Shown here: piece after piece, positions 7,802-14,601 of the stretch
How positions within the stretch are numbered: position 1 is the first letter of the stretch
How the letters are laid out: each line of letters opens with the position of its first letter
Virus record (IMG/VR): IMGVR_UViG_3300037070_004799
Coordinates: 1 to 21,375 of that record
Source: a virus
Strand: one strand, 5' to 3'
Length of the DNA: 21,375 bases
Program-made: the position numbers and the translations under genes
Notes under the pieces: model-generated
What the model was told of the DNA's origin: nothing
Database searches by the model: none
What the model saw: the letters and a program-made list of their open reading frames with translations, nothing else

Positions 7802-8725
7802 ATGTCCGCTCGTACCACATCTGCCATCGGATCCAGCCAGGCCGGTGATATCGACTGGGTGGACCTGGAGAACAACTGGCGGGCCCAGGACAGCGAGTGG
7901 CTCCAGGAGCGCTCCATCGTCCGGGTCGCCACCGATGTCCCCAACATCGGCACCGACTTCCTGTTCAACCTCAACGCCGGTCGGGTCTTCTACAGCGTGG
8001 CCGGGGCCAAACTGCTCCTCAGCGTCGGTGGCGGCGTCATCAAGAAGGTGATGGCCTCCGACGCTCTGGTGGCGACCGACGCCCCCACCACCGTCTTCTT
8101 CGGCATCGACGGCCAGCCCGGGATCACCTTCACGAAGGCCACGGGTGCTGCTGTCATCGCAGCGCTGACGGTCACCACCCTCACGGCTCCCACGCTCAAC
8201 ACCACCACCTTCACGGCGGCGGCGGGCACGGGCTCGCTGGCGACCAACGTCAGCGGTGTCGATATCAACACCACGGCCTCGGGGGCGAACAAGGTCACCC
8301 TCACCACGGGCTCGGGGAAGTTGCTGATCAACAAGCCCGTGGACGTCACTGGGGCCATCACATCCACTGCTGGGCTGTCCGGTACCACCGGGACCTTCTC
8401 AGGCGCTCTGGCGGCAGTCTCGGCGGCCATCTCGGGCACCCTGAGCGTCGGAGGTGCCTCCACGCTCGCTGCTGTGACCGCCACCACCGTGGACGCCAGC
8501 GGCACGATCAAGACGCCGAACCTCCAGGCTCCCGCCGCCACCGACATCTACGTCACGACGGTGGCCGGGAAGACGCTCCGGTTCGTGTCCTCGTCGGTGG
8601 CCGAGTCGAACTACTACTACGGGTCGGCGGCGGTCACCGCTGCCACCCCTCGGCTGGCGTTCGTCGTCTACGGGTCGGACCCGGGCGTCGGCAACGTCCC
8701 CGAAGGAACCTTGTGGGTCAGTTGA
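7802..8725 (+). CDS. Tail-fibre-like repeat protein
   Basis: The 307-residue protein has an N-terminal region of mixed helices and strands (1-115, with W-V-D-L-E-N-N-W-R-A-Q-D). Then comes a long Thr/Ala/Gly/Ser-rich tract (116-235) with repeating units such as L-T-V-T-T-L-T-A-P and S-G-T-L-S-V-G-G-A-S-T-L-A-A-V. This pattern is typical of beta-solenoid or triple-stranded fibre shafts in phage and surface proteins. The C-terminus ends in G-T-L-W-V-S, like many fibre tips. An AGGAG at 7790-7794 is seven bases before the ATG. It probably attaches through its N-terminus and projects a shaft. Its position between neck-type and tail-completion genes is unusual for a main receptor fibre, so it may be a neck, collar or side fibre. 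Confidence 0.65.
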   Translation: MSARTTSAIGSSQAGDIDWVDLENNWRAQDSEWLQERSIVRVATDVPNIGTDFLFNLNAGRVFYSVAGAKLLLSVGGGVIKKVMASDALVATDAPTTVFFGIDGQPGITFTKATGAAVIAALTVTTLTAPTLNTTTFTAAAGTGSLATNVSGVDINTTASGANKVTLTTGSGKLLINKPVDVTGAITSTAGLSGTTGTFSGALAAVSAAISGTLSVGGASTLAAVTATTVDASGTIKTPNLQAPAATDIYVTTVAGKTLRFVSSSVAESNYYYGSAAVTAATPRLAFVVYGSDPGVGNVPEGTLWVS

Positions 8726-8726
8726 G

Positions 8727-9863
8727 ATGACGCTCAGGGCCAAGCGAGCAGGAGCCTGGGTCATCCCAGCCAACGGGACCATCAAGATCAAGTCGGGCGG
8801 GGTCTGGAGGACGGTCACTGCCCTGTCGGTCAAGTGGAACGGGGCGTGGCAGGGCAGCGGCTACGTCGGGACGGTGGGTGCCCCCACTGGTCTCACCGCC
8901 ACCGTCCTCGGGAACGGGGACAACAAAACCACCACCTTCCAGTGGACGGCTCCCTCGACAGGAGCCACCCCTACCGGATATCGGGTGTCGTATCAGCCGG
9001 TGTTCGGGGGCACGGTGGTGTCCTCGACCGTCTCGTACGGCACCAACACGAAGACGATCACCTTCCCCGGTAGTGCCGGGACGGCGTACTACGTCTGGGT
9101 CACAGCATTCGACGCAGCGACAGAGTCGGGGCAGTCCAACATCCGGCGGCTGACCCTCGGCAGCCCCAGTTCGTCGGGGTACAACGGCGGGTGGAGCACC
9201 ACGCTCCAGTACCTGAATGCCGCCATCTGGGACGCTTCGTCGGTGCTCGGCCCAGGCTACGAGGCATACCTGGCCGGTGACTTCTCGTCGGGCGGCGGGA
9301 TCACGGGCATCCCGAACTTCTCCACTTCCTGGGGGTCGGCCAACCACGCTTCCCAGTCGAGCAGTTCCGAGTGGGAAGCCCTGGACATCATGGCTACCAG
9401 CATGTTCGCTTCGTATGGCTCTCATGGGGTGAAACTGTCACGGATTCGCTTCGGTGGCCCAGCACTCCCGGCACAGTTCTGGCTAGGGGTCAACACTGGG
9501 GGCAACTGGCTCGTCAACTACTACTTGTCCGCTCAGAGCCCGACCGGACCCACGGCTGCGTTCGTGCTGGCACCGGGCGGAGGCATCGGGGCCTACTGGG
9601 CGTACTTCGACCGTGCCACCCAGATGACGGTTGACGGCGACGGATACACCAGAACTCCTGACCTCTCGGGGTACAACGTCATCCTGGGGACGCTGTCCTC
9701 GGATCGCATCTACGCCACCTTCGGGCTGGGGTTCCCGATGAACTACACCGGGAACTACTGGGTCGCCATCTCCAACATCCAGGTCGGGTTCTATCCCTGG
9801 GACCCTCTGCTGAACCCCTACTCGATCTCGGCCACGGCGAACACCAGCACTGCGTACCCATAG
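8727..9863 (+). CDS. Fibronectin type III-containing minor structural protein
   Basis: This 378-residue protein begins with short G-A-W/G-G-V-W motifs (8-45) of a kind often found at the N-termini of minor tail proteins in actinophages. It continues with a fibronectin type III domain at about 52-144: P-T-G-L-T-A-T-V, F-Q-W-T-A-P, T-G-Y-R-V-S-Y, and A-Y-Y-V-W-V-T-A-F-D. The C-terminal 230 residues are Gly/Ser/Tyr/Trp-rich with no recognised fold and may be a carbohydrate-binding or receptor-contact region. The ATG follows the previous stop by one base. FN3 domains in virion proteins are usually thought to help binding to cell-surface carbohydrate. No enzyme motif is seen. Confidence 0.7.
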   Translation: MTLRAKRAGAWVIPANGTIKIKSGGVWRTVTALSVKWNGAWQGSGYVGTVGAPTGLTATVLGNGDNKTTTFQWTAPSTGATPTGYRVSYQPVFGGTVVSSTVSYGTNTKTITFPGSAGTAYYVWVTAFDAATESGQSNIRRLTLGSPSSSGYNGGWSTTLQYLNAAIWDASSVLGPGYEAYLAGDFSSGGGITGIPNFSTSWGSANHASQSSSSEWEALDIMATSMFASYGSHGVKLSRIRFGGPALPAQFWLGVNTGGNWLVNYYLSAQSPTGPTAAFVLAPGGGIGAYWAYFDRATQMTVDGDGYTRTPDLSGYNVILGTLSSDRIYATFGLGFPMNYTGNYWVAISNIQVGFYPWDPLLNPYSISATANTSTAYP

Positions 9864-9873
9864 TCGATATCGA
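9864..9873. promoter_or_regulatory. Perfect 10-bp palindrome in an intergenic gap
   Basis: TCGATATCGA sits immediately after the stop of the FN3-protein gene, in the 94-base gap before the next gene. It overlaps TATCGATAG (9868-9876). A -10-like TATCCT lies at 9888-9893, but no -35 is convincing. It could be an operator, or chance. Confidence 0.25.
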
Positions 9874-9887
9874 TAGCCCCTCCGTGA

Positions 9888-9893
9888 TATCCT
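9888..9893 (+). promoter_or_regulatory. Weak candidate -10 element in the 9864-9957 gap
   Basis: TATCCT fits TAnnnT. It would give a start of transcription near 9900 and a leader of about 58 bases before GTG 9958. No -35 hexamer at 17 bases is seen. A short CCGGT/ACCGG hairpin follows within 9905-9920 and has no T-run, so it is not called a terminator. Confidence 0.2.
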
Positions 9894-9944
9894 GCGCCCG
9901 TGGGCCGGTTGAGCGACCGGACCGCCTCAGATGCACAGCGCCCT

Positions 9945-9950
9945 GGAGGG
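9945..9950 (+). promoter_or_regulatory. Ribosome binding site deciding the start at 9958
   Basis: GGAGGG is seven bases before GTG 9958, a near-ideal Shine-Dalgarno arrangement. The in-frame ATG at 9931 has no comparable site, so 9958 is preferred. Confidence 0.65.
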
Positions 9951-9957
9951 CACGCCC

Positions 9958-10335
9958 GTGGGGAAGGAACTGCACATCGGTGCAGAACTCTTCGCCGCTC
10001 TGGACTCATATGTCCAGGCGGTCACCGAGGCTGCTCATGTGGCTGTGGAAGAGGGCGGTCGGGCTCTTCATCAGCACGTTCAGGACCGGGCCCGGAAGTC
10101 CGACGCCTGGGCCCCCATGGCCGACTCCATCGAGATGTGGCCGTCCAAGGACGGCGGGATTCAGGTGGGGGTCCGGAACCCTGCCTTGATCGCCAACGCC
10201 CGCAAGGCTGAATACGGCGACCTCGACAGTCCCCCGAACCCTCTGTTCCGCACCATGGGGCGCTCCGTGCGGCACGCCGGGGAGCGCATGGACTCGGTGT
10301 TCAACCAGCGACTCGGGCTGGGTGAGTTGCGGTGA
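9958..10335 (+). CDS. Putative tail-completion protein (HK97 gp10-like)
   Basis: The 125-residue protein starts with a long helix (A-L-D-S-Y-V-Q-A-V-T-E-A-A-H-V-A-V-E-E-G), then W-A-P-M-A-D-S-I-E-M-W and a strand pair leading to N-P-A-L-I-A-N-A-R-K-A-E-Y-G. It ends in R-T-M-G-R-S-V. The order of long helix, small beta hairpin, A-x-x-x-E-Y-G and a P-x-P-F/L-F-R-T motif resembles the HK97 gp10 family of small tail-completion proteins, which sit between neck and tail genes. Gene order agrees with that role: connectors before, terminator-like and sheath genes after. The start is set by the GGAGGG site; the ATG at 9931 would add nine residues. The next gene overlaps its stop by four bases. Confidence 0.6.
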   Translation: MGKELHIGAELFAALDSYVQAVTEAAHVAVEEGGRALHQHVQDRARKSDAWAPMADSIEMWPSKDGGIQVGVRNPALIANARKAEYGDLDSPPNPLFRTMGRSVRHAGERMDSVFNQRLGLGELR

Positions 10336-11099
10336 CGGTGGCATGGGACTACGGGCTGGCGGTCGGTGAGCCCGATATCGCCACCCATACCGGCCTGCTC
10401 CTGGCCGAGGATGCAGCGCTCAAGGCGTACGTCGCTGGGCTCACGGTGCCCGACAAGGACGGCGGCTCCATCGAGGTGCAGGTGTGGTTCCGCAGCCCTG
10501 AGGGCGAGCGGCGACAGCAGTTCCCGTTCATCACGCTCGACTACCTCGACATCGAGCCCTCGTACGACCGCTGGACCTCCATCTACAACCTGGAGAGGGA
10601 GCGGGAGGACTACGGCAGGATCTACCAGCCGTCGAAGGCTCCGGACCTCCCTGCGGTACCCGAGGGCTCGGGGCGGGTCGTGGACCCGTACCTCATGCAC
10701 AAGTTGACCTATCAGGTCTCGACCTATGCCAGGTCGGCTCTGCACGACAGGTGCCTCACCAGTTTCATGCTGACCGACGTCTTCCCGCCCCGTCCCTTCT
10801 GGATCGGGGTGGACGCCGATGCCACCTGGCGTCGCTGCGAGTTGATGGATCACCAGCAGGTCGACACCTTTGAGACCACGGAGAGTGGCGAGAAGCGCAC
10901 CTTCCGGAAGGTCTACACGATCACGATGGATGCCGAGATCCCCCAGAGCAAGGTCGTGGAAGTCGAGCAGGCCACCCGCATCCACGTCGACCTCTACACG
11001 GACGACGTCACGGAGCGGGAGCCGCTCAACCATCTCTACGACGACGACCATCAGGTCGCCGCCGAGACAGTCACTGTCGTACCGCCGCCTGGCCCGTAG
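10332..11099 (+). CDS. Putative tail terminator/tail-completion protein
   Basis: The 255-residue protein starts at a GTG overlapping the previous stop (GTGA). It has an N-terminal helix (A-E-D-A-A-L-K-A-Y-V-A-G-L), then strands with charged loops (V-Q-V-W-F-R-S-P-E-G-E-R-R and F-P-F-I-T-L-D-Y-L-D-I-E-P). A central Tyr-rich L-T-Y-Q-V-S-T-Y-A-R-S segment leads to a helix-strand region and an acidic/Pro-rich C-terminus. Paired Y-Q-V-x-T-Y strands between such helices are common in tail-terminator-like proteins that cap the tube. It sits directly upstream of the sheath and tube genes, as expected for that job. The family is not firmly recognised; a baseplate adaptor is an alternative. Confidence 0.55.
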   Translation: MTVAWDYGLAVGEPDIATHTGLLLAEDAALKAYVAGLTVPDKDGGSIEVQVWFRSPEGERRQQFPFITLDYLDIEPSYDRWTSIYNLEREREDYGRIYQPSKAPDLPAVPEGSGRVVDPYLMHKLTYQVSTYARSALHDRCLTSFMLTDVFPPRPFWIGVDADATWRRCELMDHQQVDTFETTESGEKRTFRKVYTITMDAEIPQSKVVEVEQATRIHVDLYTDDVTEREPLNHLYDDDHQVAAETVTVVPPPGP

Positions 11100-11157
11100 A
11101 TCCACCCTCCTGCACCTATCGCTACTCACCAGCACTCTTCCCTGATAGGAGCCCCAC
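11100..11157 (+). promoter_or_regulatory. Intergenic leader with ribosome site for the sheath gene
   Basis: This 58-base gap ends with AGGAG at 11147-11151, six bases before the ATG. The gap is pyrimidine-rich and shows no hairpin or clear promoter. The sheath, tube and 13605 genes each have a good AGGAG site, unlike the overlapping genes upstream, which fits high expression of these abundant proteins. Confidence 0.6.
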
Positions 11158-12963
11158 ATGCCGCTCGATCTTCGCAAGCCGGGTGTGTACGTCGAGGAGT
11201 CTCTCCTCGTCAACACCGCCGACACGTCCGCAGCCACCTCCACCGCCCTCTTCGTGGGTGCGGCAGGAACCGGGCCCACCAACGGGCCGGTGCGGTGTGC
11301 GACGTGGTCGGACTACGTCCTGAACTTCGGCGGCTTCGACCCGCTGAGTGACCCCGCCAACCCTCTCGACGTCATCACGTCGTACCTGCCGTACACCGCC
11401 TACTCGTACTTCCAGAACGGCGGTCGGCCCACCTACATCCAGCGGGCCATCGGTGCGGACGAGGGCACTGCCGCCGACTACGACGTGCTCGACGGTGCCG
11501 TGCTCACCGCCAACGTCACCAACAAGGCCCTGACGTCGAACGTCGCCACGCTCACCACGGGGACGTCGCACGGCTTCTCGGCGGGCCAGACGGTGATCGT
11601 GGCGGGCGTGGACGCCACGTTCAACGGCACTCACGTCATCGTTGCCACGCCGACGGCCACCACGTTCACCTACGCCAAGACCAACGCCGACGTCACGTCG
11701 GCGGCAGGGACGGGGACGGCCACCGTGAACCCGAACACGGTGTTCACGGTGTCGGCACGGAGCGTCGGCGTGCAGGGCAACGCTCTGGGCATCACCCTGC
11801 GGGTCGTGGACTCGGTCAACGACATCTTCAACGTCTCGGTCTACAAGGACGACGTCGAGACCGAGCGGTTCCAGTACCTCACGGTGTCGGGTGACACCCC
11901 GGGCACCCGTGCGGTCGATACCGCCATCAACGACCCGTACTCGGGCTCGACGCTCATCCAGGTCACCGGTCTGGACGTGGCGACGGTGCCCGCCGAGATC
12001 ACCACTGCGGTGGATCTCACGGGCGGCGTGGACCCCTCGCTTCCCGACGCCACGGACTACCCCACGGCAACGCAGGATGCGGTCGGCAAGATCGAGGGTC
12101 CGCTGATCGTGAACCTCGTCGGGTACACCTCCAACAAGAACGACCCCGACGCCTACGTCGCACCGAACACCGTCTCGTCGGTCTCCTTCCCGGAGCGGTC
12201 GGACATCTTCGTCATCAACGATGCGGTGCCGCCTCGGGAGACGGGACAGACCTCGGCGCAGTACAAGTCCCAGATCAACTCCACGCTGAGCCAGTACTCG
12301 GCCGACTCCTACGTCGCCGCGTACACCCCGTGGCTCATCGTCCCGGACCCCAAGCAGGCTGGTGGCACGATCACCATCCCGCCGGGGGGTGGGGTGGCCG
12401 GGGTGATCAGCCGGATCGACAGCACCATCGGGGTCTTCCGGGCCCCGGCGGGCATCGTGGCGGCGATCACCAATGCCGTCGGCGTGGACACGAAGTACTC
12501 CGACTCCGAGATGGGGGACTTCAACTCCGGCAACATCAACGTGATCCGGCCGGTCCAGGGCCAGGGCGTCGCCATCATGGGTGCCCGCACCAGGAAGGTC
12601 TACGGTGCCGACCGCTACATCTCGGCCCGTCGGACCCTCATCTACATCAAGGAGAGCCTGAAGCGCTCGACGCAGTTCGCTCTCTTTGAGAACAACGATC
12701 AGCGGCTCTGGACGCAGTTGATCATGACGGCTGAGCGTCTCCTCCGCCCCCTGTGGGAGGACGGCGGTCTTCGTGGCGGCAACGCCAGCGAGTCGTACTA
12801 CATCAAGTGCGACGAGACGCTGAACACCCCTGCGGTCATCGCCTCCGGCGAGGTCCGCATGGAGATCGGCGTGGCGCTGGAGTACCCCGCTGAGTTCATC
12901 GTGATCCGTGTCACGCAGTTTGAGAGCGGCGGGTTCGCCGCCGAGGTCCAGCCCCGGGCATAG
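11158..12963 (+). CDS. Contractile tail sheath protein
   Basis: The 601-residue protein opens with P-G-V-Y-V-E-E (8-14), the classic sheath start. It carries the conserved C-terminal sheath region: A-A-Y-T-P-W-L-I-V-P-D-P, I-P-P-G-G-G-V-A-G-V-I-S-R-I-D, G-A-R-T-R, then Y-I-K-E-S-L-K-R-S-T-Q-F-A-L-F-E-N-N-D, L-R-P-L-W-E-D-G-G-L-R-G and I-G-V-A-L-E-Y-P-A-E-F-I-V-I-R-V. These match the phage tail sheath family (Phage_sheath_1 and its C-terminal domain). Sheath subunits stack around the tube and contract to drive injection. Residues about 120-190 (11515-11727) hold an extra Thr/Val/Ala/Gly-rich beta domain inserted between the N-terminal domain and the F-T-V-S-A-R-S-V-G-V-Q-G-N motif. The tube gene follows after 21 bases. 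Identification is very secure; the inserted domain is the odd part. Confidence 0.97.
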   Translation: MPLDLRKPGVYVEESLLVNTADTSAATSTALFVGAAGTGPTNGPVRCATWSDYVLNFGGFDPLSDPANPLDVITSYLPYTAYSYFQNGGRPTYIQRAIGADEGTAADYDVLDGAVLTANVTNKALTSNVATLTTGTSHGFSAGQTVIVAGVDATFNGTHVIVATPTATTFTYAKTNADVTSAAGTGTATVNPNTVFTVSARSVGVQGNALGITLRVVDSVNDIFNVSVYKDDVETERFQYLTVSGDTPGTRAVDTAINDPYSGSTLIQVTGLDVATVPAEITTAVDLTGGVDPSLPDATDYPTATQDAVGKIEGPLIVNLVGYTSNKNDPDAYVAPNTVSSVSFPERSDIFVINDAVPPRETGQTSAQYKSQINSTLSQYSADSYVAAYTPWLIVPDPKQAGGTITIPPGGGVAGVISRIDSTIGVFRAPAGIVAAITNAVGVDTKYSDSEMGDFNSGNINVIRPVQGQGVAIMGARTRKVYGADRYISARRTLIYIKESLKRSTQFALFENNDQRLWTQLIMTAERLLRPLWEDGGLRGGNASESYYIKCDETLNTPAVIASGEVRMEIGVALEYPAEFIVIRVTQFESGGFAAEVQPRA

Positions 12964-12984
12964 CCCCGAGAACAGGAGAGCCAG

Positions 12985-13569
12985 ATGGCTACCAGCATCT
13001 CCGAGCGGACCCGGCTTGTTGCCGACCCGCTCCGCAACTTCAAGTTCCAGATGGAGATCTTCCACTCCGATGGGGGTCTCCAGCAAGGCGTCGCCAAGAT
13101 CGGGTTCACCTCCATCGAGGGGCTGAACATGTCGACGGAGATGATCCCCTACCGGGAGGGTGGTTGGAACACCAACCCCCACAAGATGCCCGGGATGACG
13201 GACTTCTCTCCGCTGACGTGCTCCTCGGGGGTGTTCTTCACCAAGCCCGGGATGTGGAACGTGGCGAAGCAGATGTTCGCCGTCCAGTGGGGCAACGGCA
13301 CCATCCCCGCCGACACCGACTACCGCTTCGACGCCCTGATCCGGGTGTTCGACCACCCCGTCACGACGGGTGTGGGGGCGGCGGTGCGTGGTGACGTCCG
13401 GGGTGCCGTGCTGGCCTTCCAGGTGTACAACGCCTGGATCGCCAACATCGCCTTCTCGGGGCTGAACGCCATGGACAACGCCATCCTCGTCCAGCAGATG
13501 ACGATGCACCACGAAGGTCTCGACACCTTCTGGGGCACGGCGGAGACCGCCTCGCTGCGTCACGGCTAG
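12985..13569 (+). CDS. Tail tube protein, T4 gp19-like
   Basis: This 194-residue protein has the pattern of the T4 gp19 tail-tube family: an N-terminal D-P-L-R-N-F-K-F-Q-M-E-I strand (17-28), then G-F-T-S-I-E-G-L and Y-R-E-G-G-W-N (in the 40-60 region). P-G-M-T-D-F-S-P-L-T, a V-Y-N-A-W-I segment and a closing M-H-H-E-G-L strand follow. Length is typical. Tube proteins form stacked hexameric rings inside the sheath and make the channel for DNA. An AGGAG at 12974-12978, six bases upstream, sets the start. Sheath then tube then chaperone-like gene is the standard order in myoviruses and related injection systems. Confidence 0.93.
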   Translation: MATSISERTRLVADPLRNFKFQMEIFHSDGGLQQGVAKIGFTSIEGLNMSTEMIPYREGGWNTNPHKMPGMTDFSPLTCSSGVFFTKPGMWNVAKQMFAVQWGNGTIPADTDYRFDALIRVFDHPVTTGVGAAVRGDVRGAVLAFQVYNAWIANIAFSGLNAMDNAILVQQMTMHHEGLDTFWGTAETASLRHG

Positions 13570-13604
13570 ACCTCCGATACCGACACTCATAGGAGTATCA
13601 ATCG

Positions 13605-14465
13605 ATGACATCTCCCCTGCACACGCTTCCTGACGCAGAGCCCGTTCCGGACGACGACTGGCCCGTCCCTGTCTCCGACAAGGAGTCGGACCTGAAGGCG
13701 GCCGAGGATGTGGTCCGTGGAGATGTCCCCAGGATCACGGAGGGGCCGGATCTGCTGGTCCGGCTCCCCCGTGGGCTCTATGTGAACAACACCTGGGAGG
13801 GCGAGGCCGAGGTCCGGGAACTCACCGGCAACGACGAGGAGGCTCTGGCCCGCTTCAAGGAGGCACCGGAGATCTTCAACGCCGTGGTGGTGTACGGGAC
13901 GTCCCGGATCGGCAGCACCGATCTCCTGGGCAAGTCCTACGCAGAGCGGGACGCCCTCCTCGGCAAGTTGCTGCTCGGTGAGCGAGAGCAGTTGTTCCTC
14001 AACGTCGCCCGGGTGACCTACGGGGACACCCGGGAGTTTGAGGAGAAGTGCCCGCAGTGCGAGACGGACCTGGACACGACCCTCATCATCTCGGAGGACA
14101 TCAAGATCCGGGAGATGGAGACACCCTTCCAGGTCCAGCGGTCCTACACCACGACGAAGGGCCGGAAGGTCACCTACCGCCTGGTGACCGGCAACGACCA
14201 GAAGTTGCTCCTCTCCCGGCGGGGAGCAACCGCTGCGGAGCACAACACGATCCTGCTCAGCGAGTGCATCATGCAGGTGGACGGACAGCCTGTCGTTGAC
14301 CCCGAGGCGTTCGCCAAGGGCCTTTCCATGGGAGACCGACGAGACCTCTTGACGGAGATGGTCGAGGAGCAGCCCTCCCCGACCCTCTCCATTGAGATCC
14401 CCTGCCCGTCGTGTGGGTTCGTGCTGACCCTGGGCCTGGGTTGGGAGCACTTCTTTCGCTTTTGA
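13605..14465 (+). CDS. T4 gp26-type zinc-ribbon tail assembly protein
   Basis: The 286-residue protein has an acidic N-terminal 50 residues, then L-V-R-L-P-R-G-L-Y (51-59). Two CxxC pairs lie at 149/152 (K-C-P-Q-C) and 267/270 (P-C-P-S-C-G-F), which probably bind one zinc. A central helical region carries D-R-R-D-L-L-T-E-M-V. Two CxxC motifs and this position between tube and tape measure match the gp26-like baseplate/hub assembly proteins found in contractile-tail phages and injection systems; the slot is also that of tail-assembly chaperones. It ends in F-R-F-stop at TTT TGA, and a downstream ORF is in the +1 frame. An AGGAG (13591-13595) nine bases upstream fixes the start. Function as assembly factor is inferred from family resemblance and position. 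Confidence 0.75.
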   Translation: MTSPLHTLPDAEPVPDDDWPVPVSDKESDLKAAEDVVRGDVPRITEGPDLLVRLPRGLYVNNTWEGEAEVRELTGNDEEALARFKEAPEIFNAVVVYGTSRIGSTDLLGKSYAERDALLGKLLLGEREQLFLNVARVTYGDTREFEEKCPQCETDLDTTLIISEDIKIREMETPFQVQRSYTTTKGRKVTYRLVTGNDQKLLLSRRGATAAEHNTILLSECIMQVDGQPVVDPEAFAKGLSMGDRRDLLTEMVEEQPSPTLSIEIPCPSCGFVLTLGLGWEHFFRF

Positions 14466-14466
14466 C
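14460..14466 (+). promoter_or_regulatory. Candidate +1 ribosomal frameshift site (TTTTGAC)
   Basis: The last sense codon and stop of the CxxC gene read TTT TGA C. A slip of one base forward lets the same tRNA-Phe re-pair with TTT and moves to GAC ACC AGT, entering the frame of the ATG at 14482 without a stop. TGA followed by C is a weak termination context, as in the RF2 (prfB) frameshift CTT TGA C. No RF2-like Shine-Dalgarno sequence lies three bases before it; the nearest, GGGAG at 14443-14447, is 12 bases away. A shift of -1 would stop at 14483-14485. Confidence 0.5.
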
Positions 14467-14481
14467 ACCAGTCGCCTGTAC

Positions 14482-14601
14482 ATGACCTATGACCTCATCG
14501 CACGGGAGTACCCGGGCTGGGGGATCACCGAGATCAAGAACCTGACCCGCAGAGAGCGGGACCACTGGCTGAGTCTGATGAAGTGGAGACGGAGTGGCTA
14601 G
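14482..14601 (+). CDS. Small tail assembly ORF, probably the frameshift extension
   Basis: A 39-residue frame follows the CxxC gene by 16 bases. It reads A-R-E-Y-P-G-W-G-I-T-E-I-K-N-L-T-R-R-E-R-D-H-W-L-S-L-M, a strongly conserved-looking helical motif of the W-x-x-x-E-I-x-x-L-x-x-R-E-R-D-x-W kind seen at the C-termini of tail-assembly chaperones and in small proteins of contractile injection systems (of the DUF6760 type, from memory). The ATG lacks a ribosome site. The frame is in phase with a +1 shift at 14460-14466, giving a fusion of about 331 residues through D-T-S-R-L-Y. It overlaps the tape-measure start (GTG 14594) by eight bases. Standalone translation by coupling is the alternative. 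Confidence 0.7.
   Translation: MTYDLIAREYPGWGITEIKNLTRRERDHWLSLMKWRRSG

Noticed and set aside
9905-9920. Rho-independent terminator between the FN3-protein gene and the next gene
   Set aside because: The CCGGT/ACCGG stem is only five pairs and no T-run follows.
9900-10211. GTG-started frame of 103 residues with a -10-like box six bases before it
   Set aside because: It overlaps the 9958 gene in another frame, is Arg-rich and lacks any protein-like pattern, while the 9958 frame has a good ribosome site and a plausible fold.
10161-11282. 373-codon minus-strand frame
   Set aside because: Antisense to the tail-completion genes and the start of the sheath gene; low-complexity composition and no motif.
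11122-13611. 829-codon open frame on the minus strand across the sheath and tube genes
   Set aside because: It is antisense to two securely identified genes, has Arg/Gly/Val/Asp/His-rich composition typical of GC-rich antisense frames, and shows no domain.
14460-14485. A classical -1 frameshift at the end of the CxxC gene
   Set aside because: Slipping back one base meets TGA at 14483-14485 after only seven codons, so it would not reach the downstream ORF; only +1 (or -2) does.
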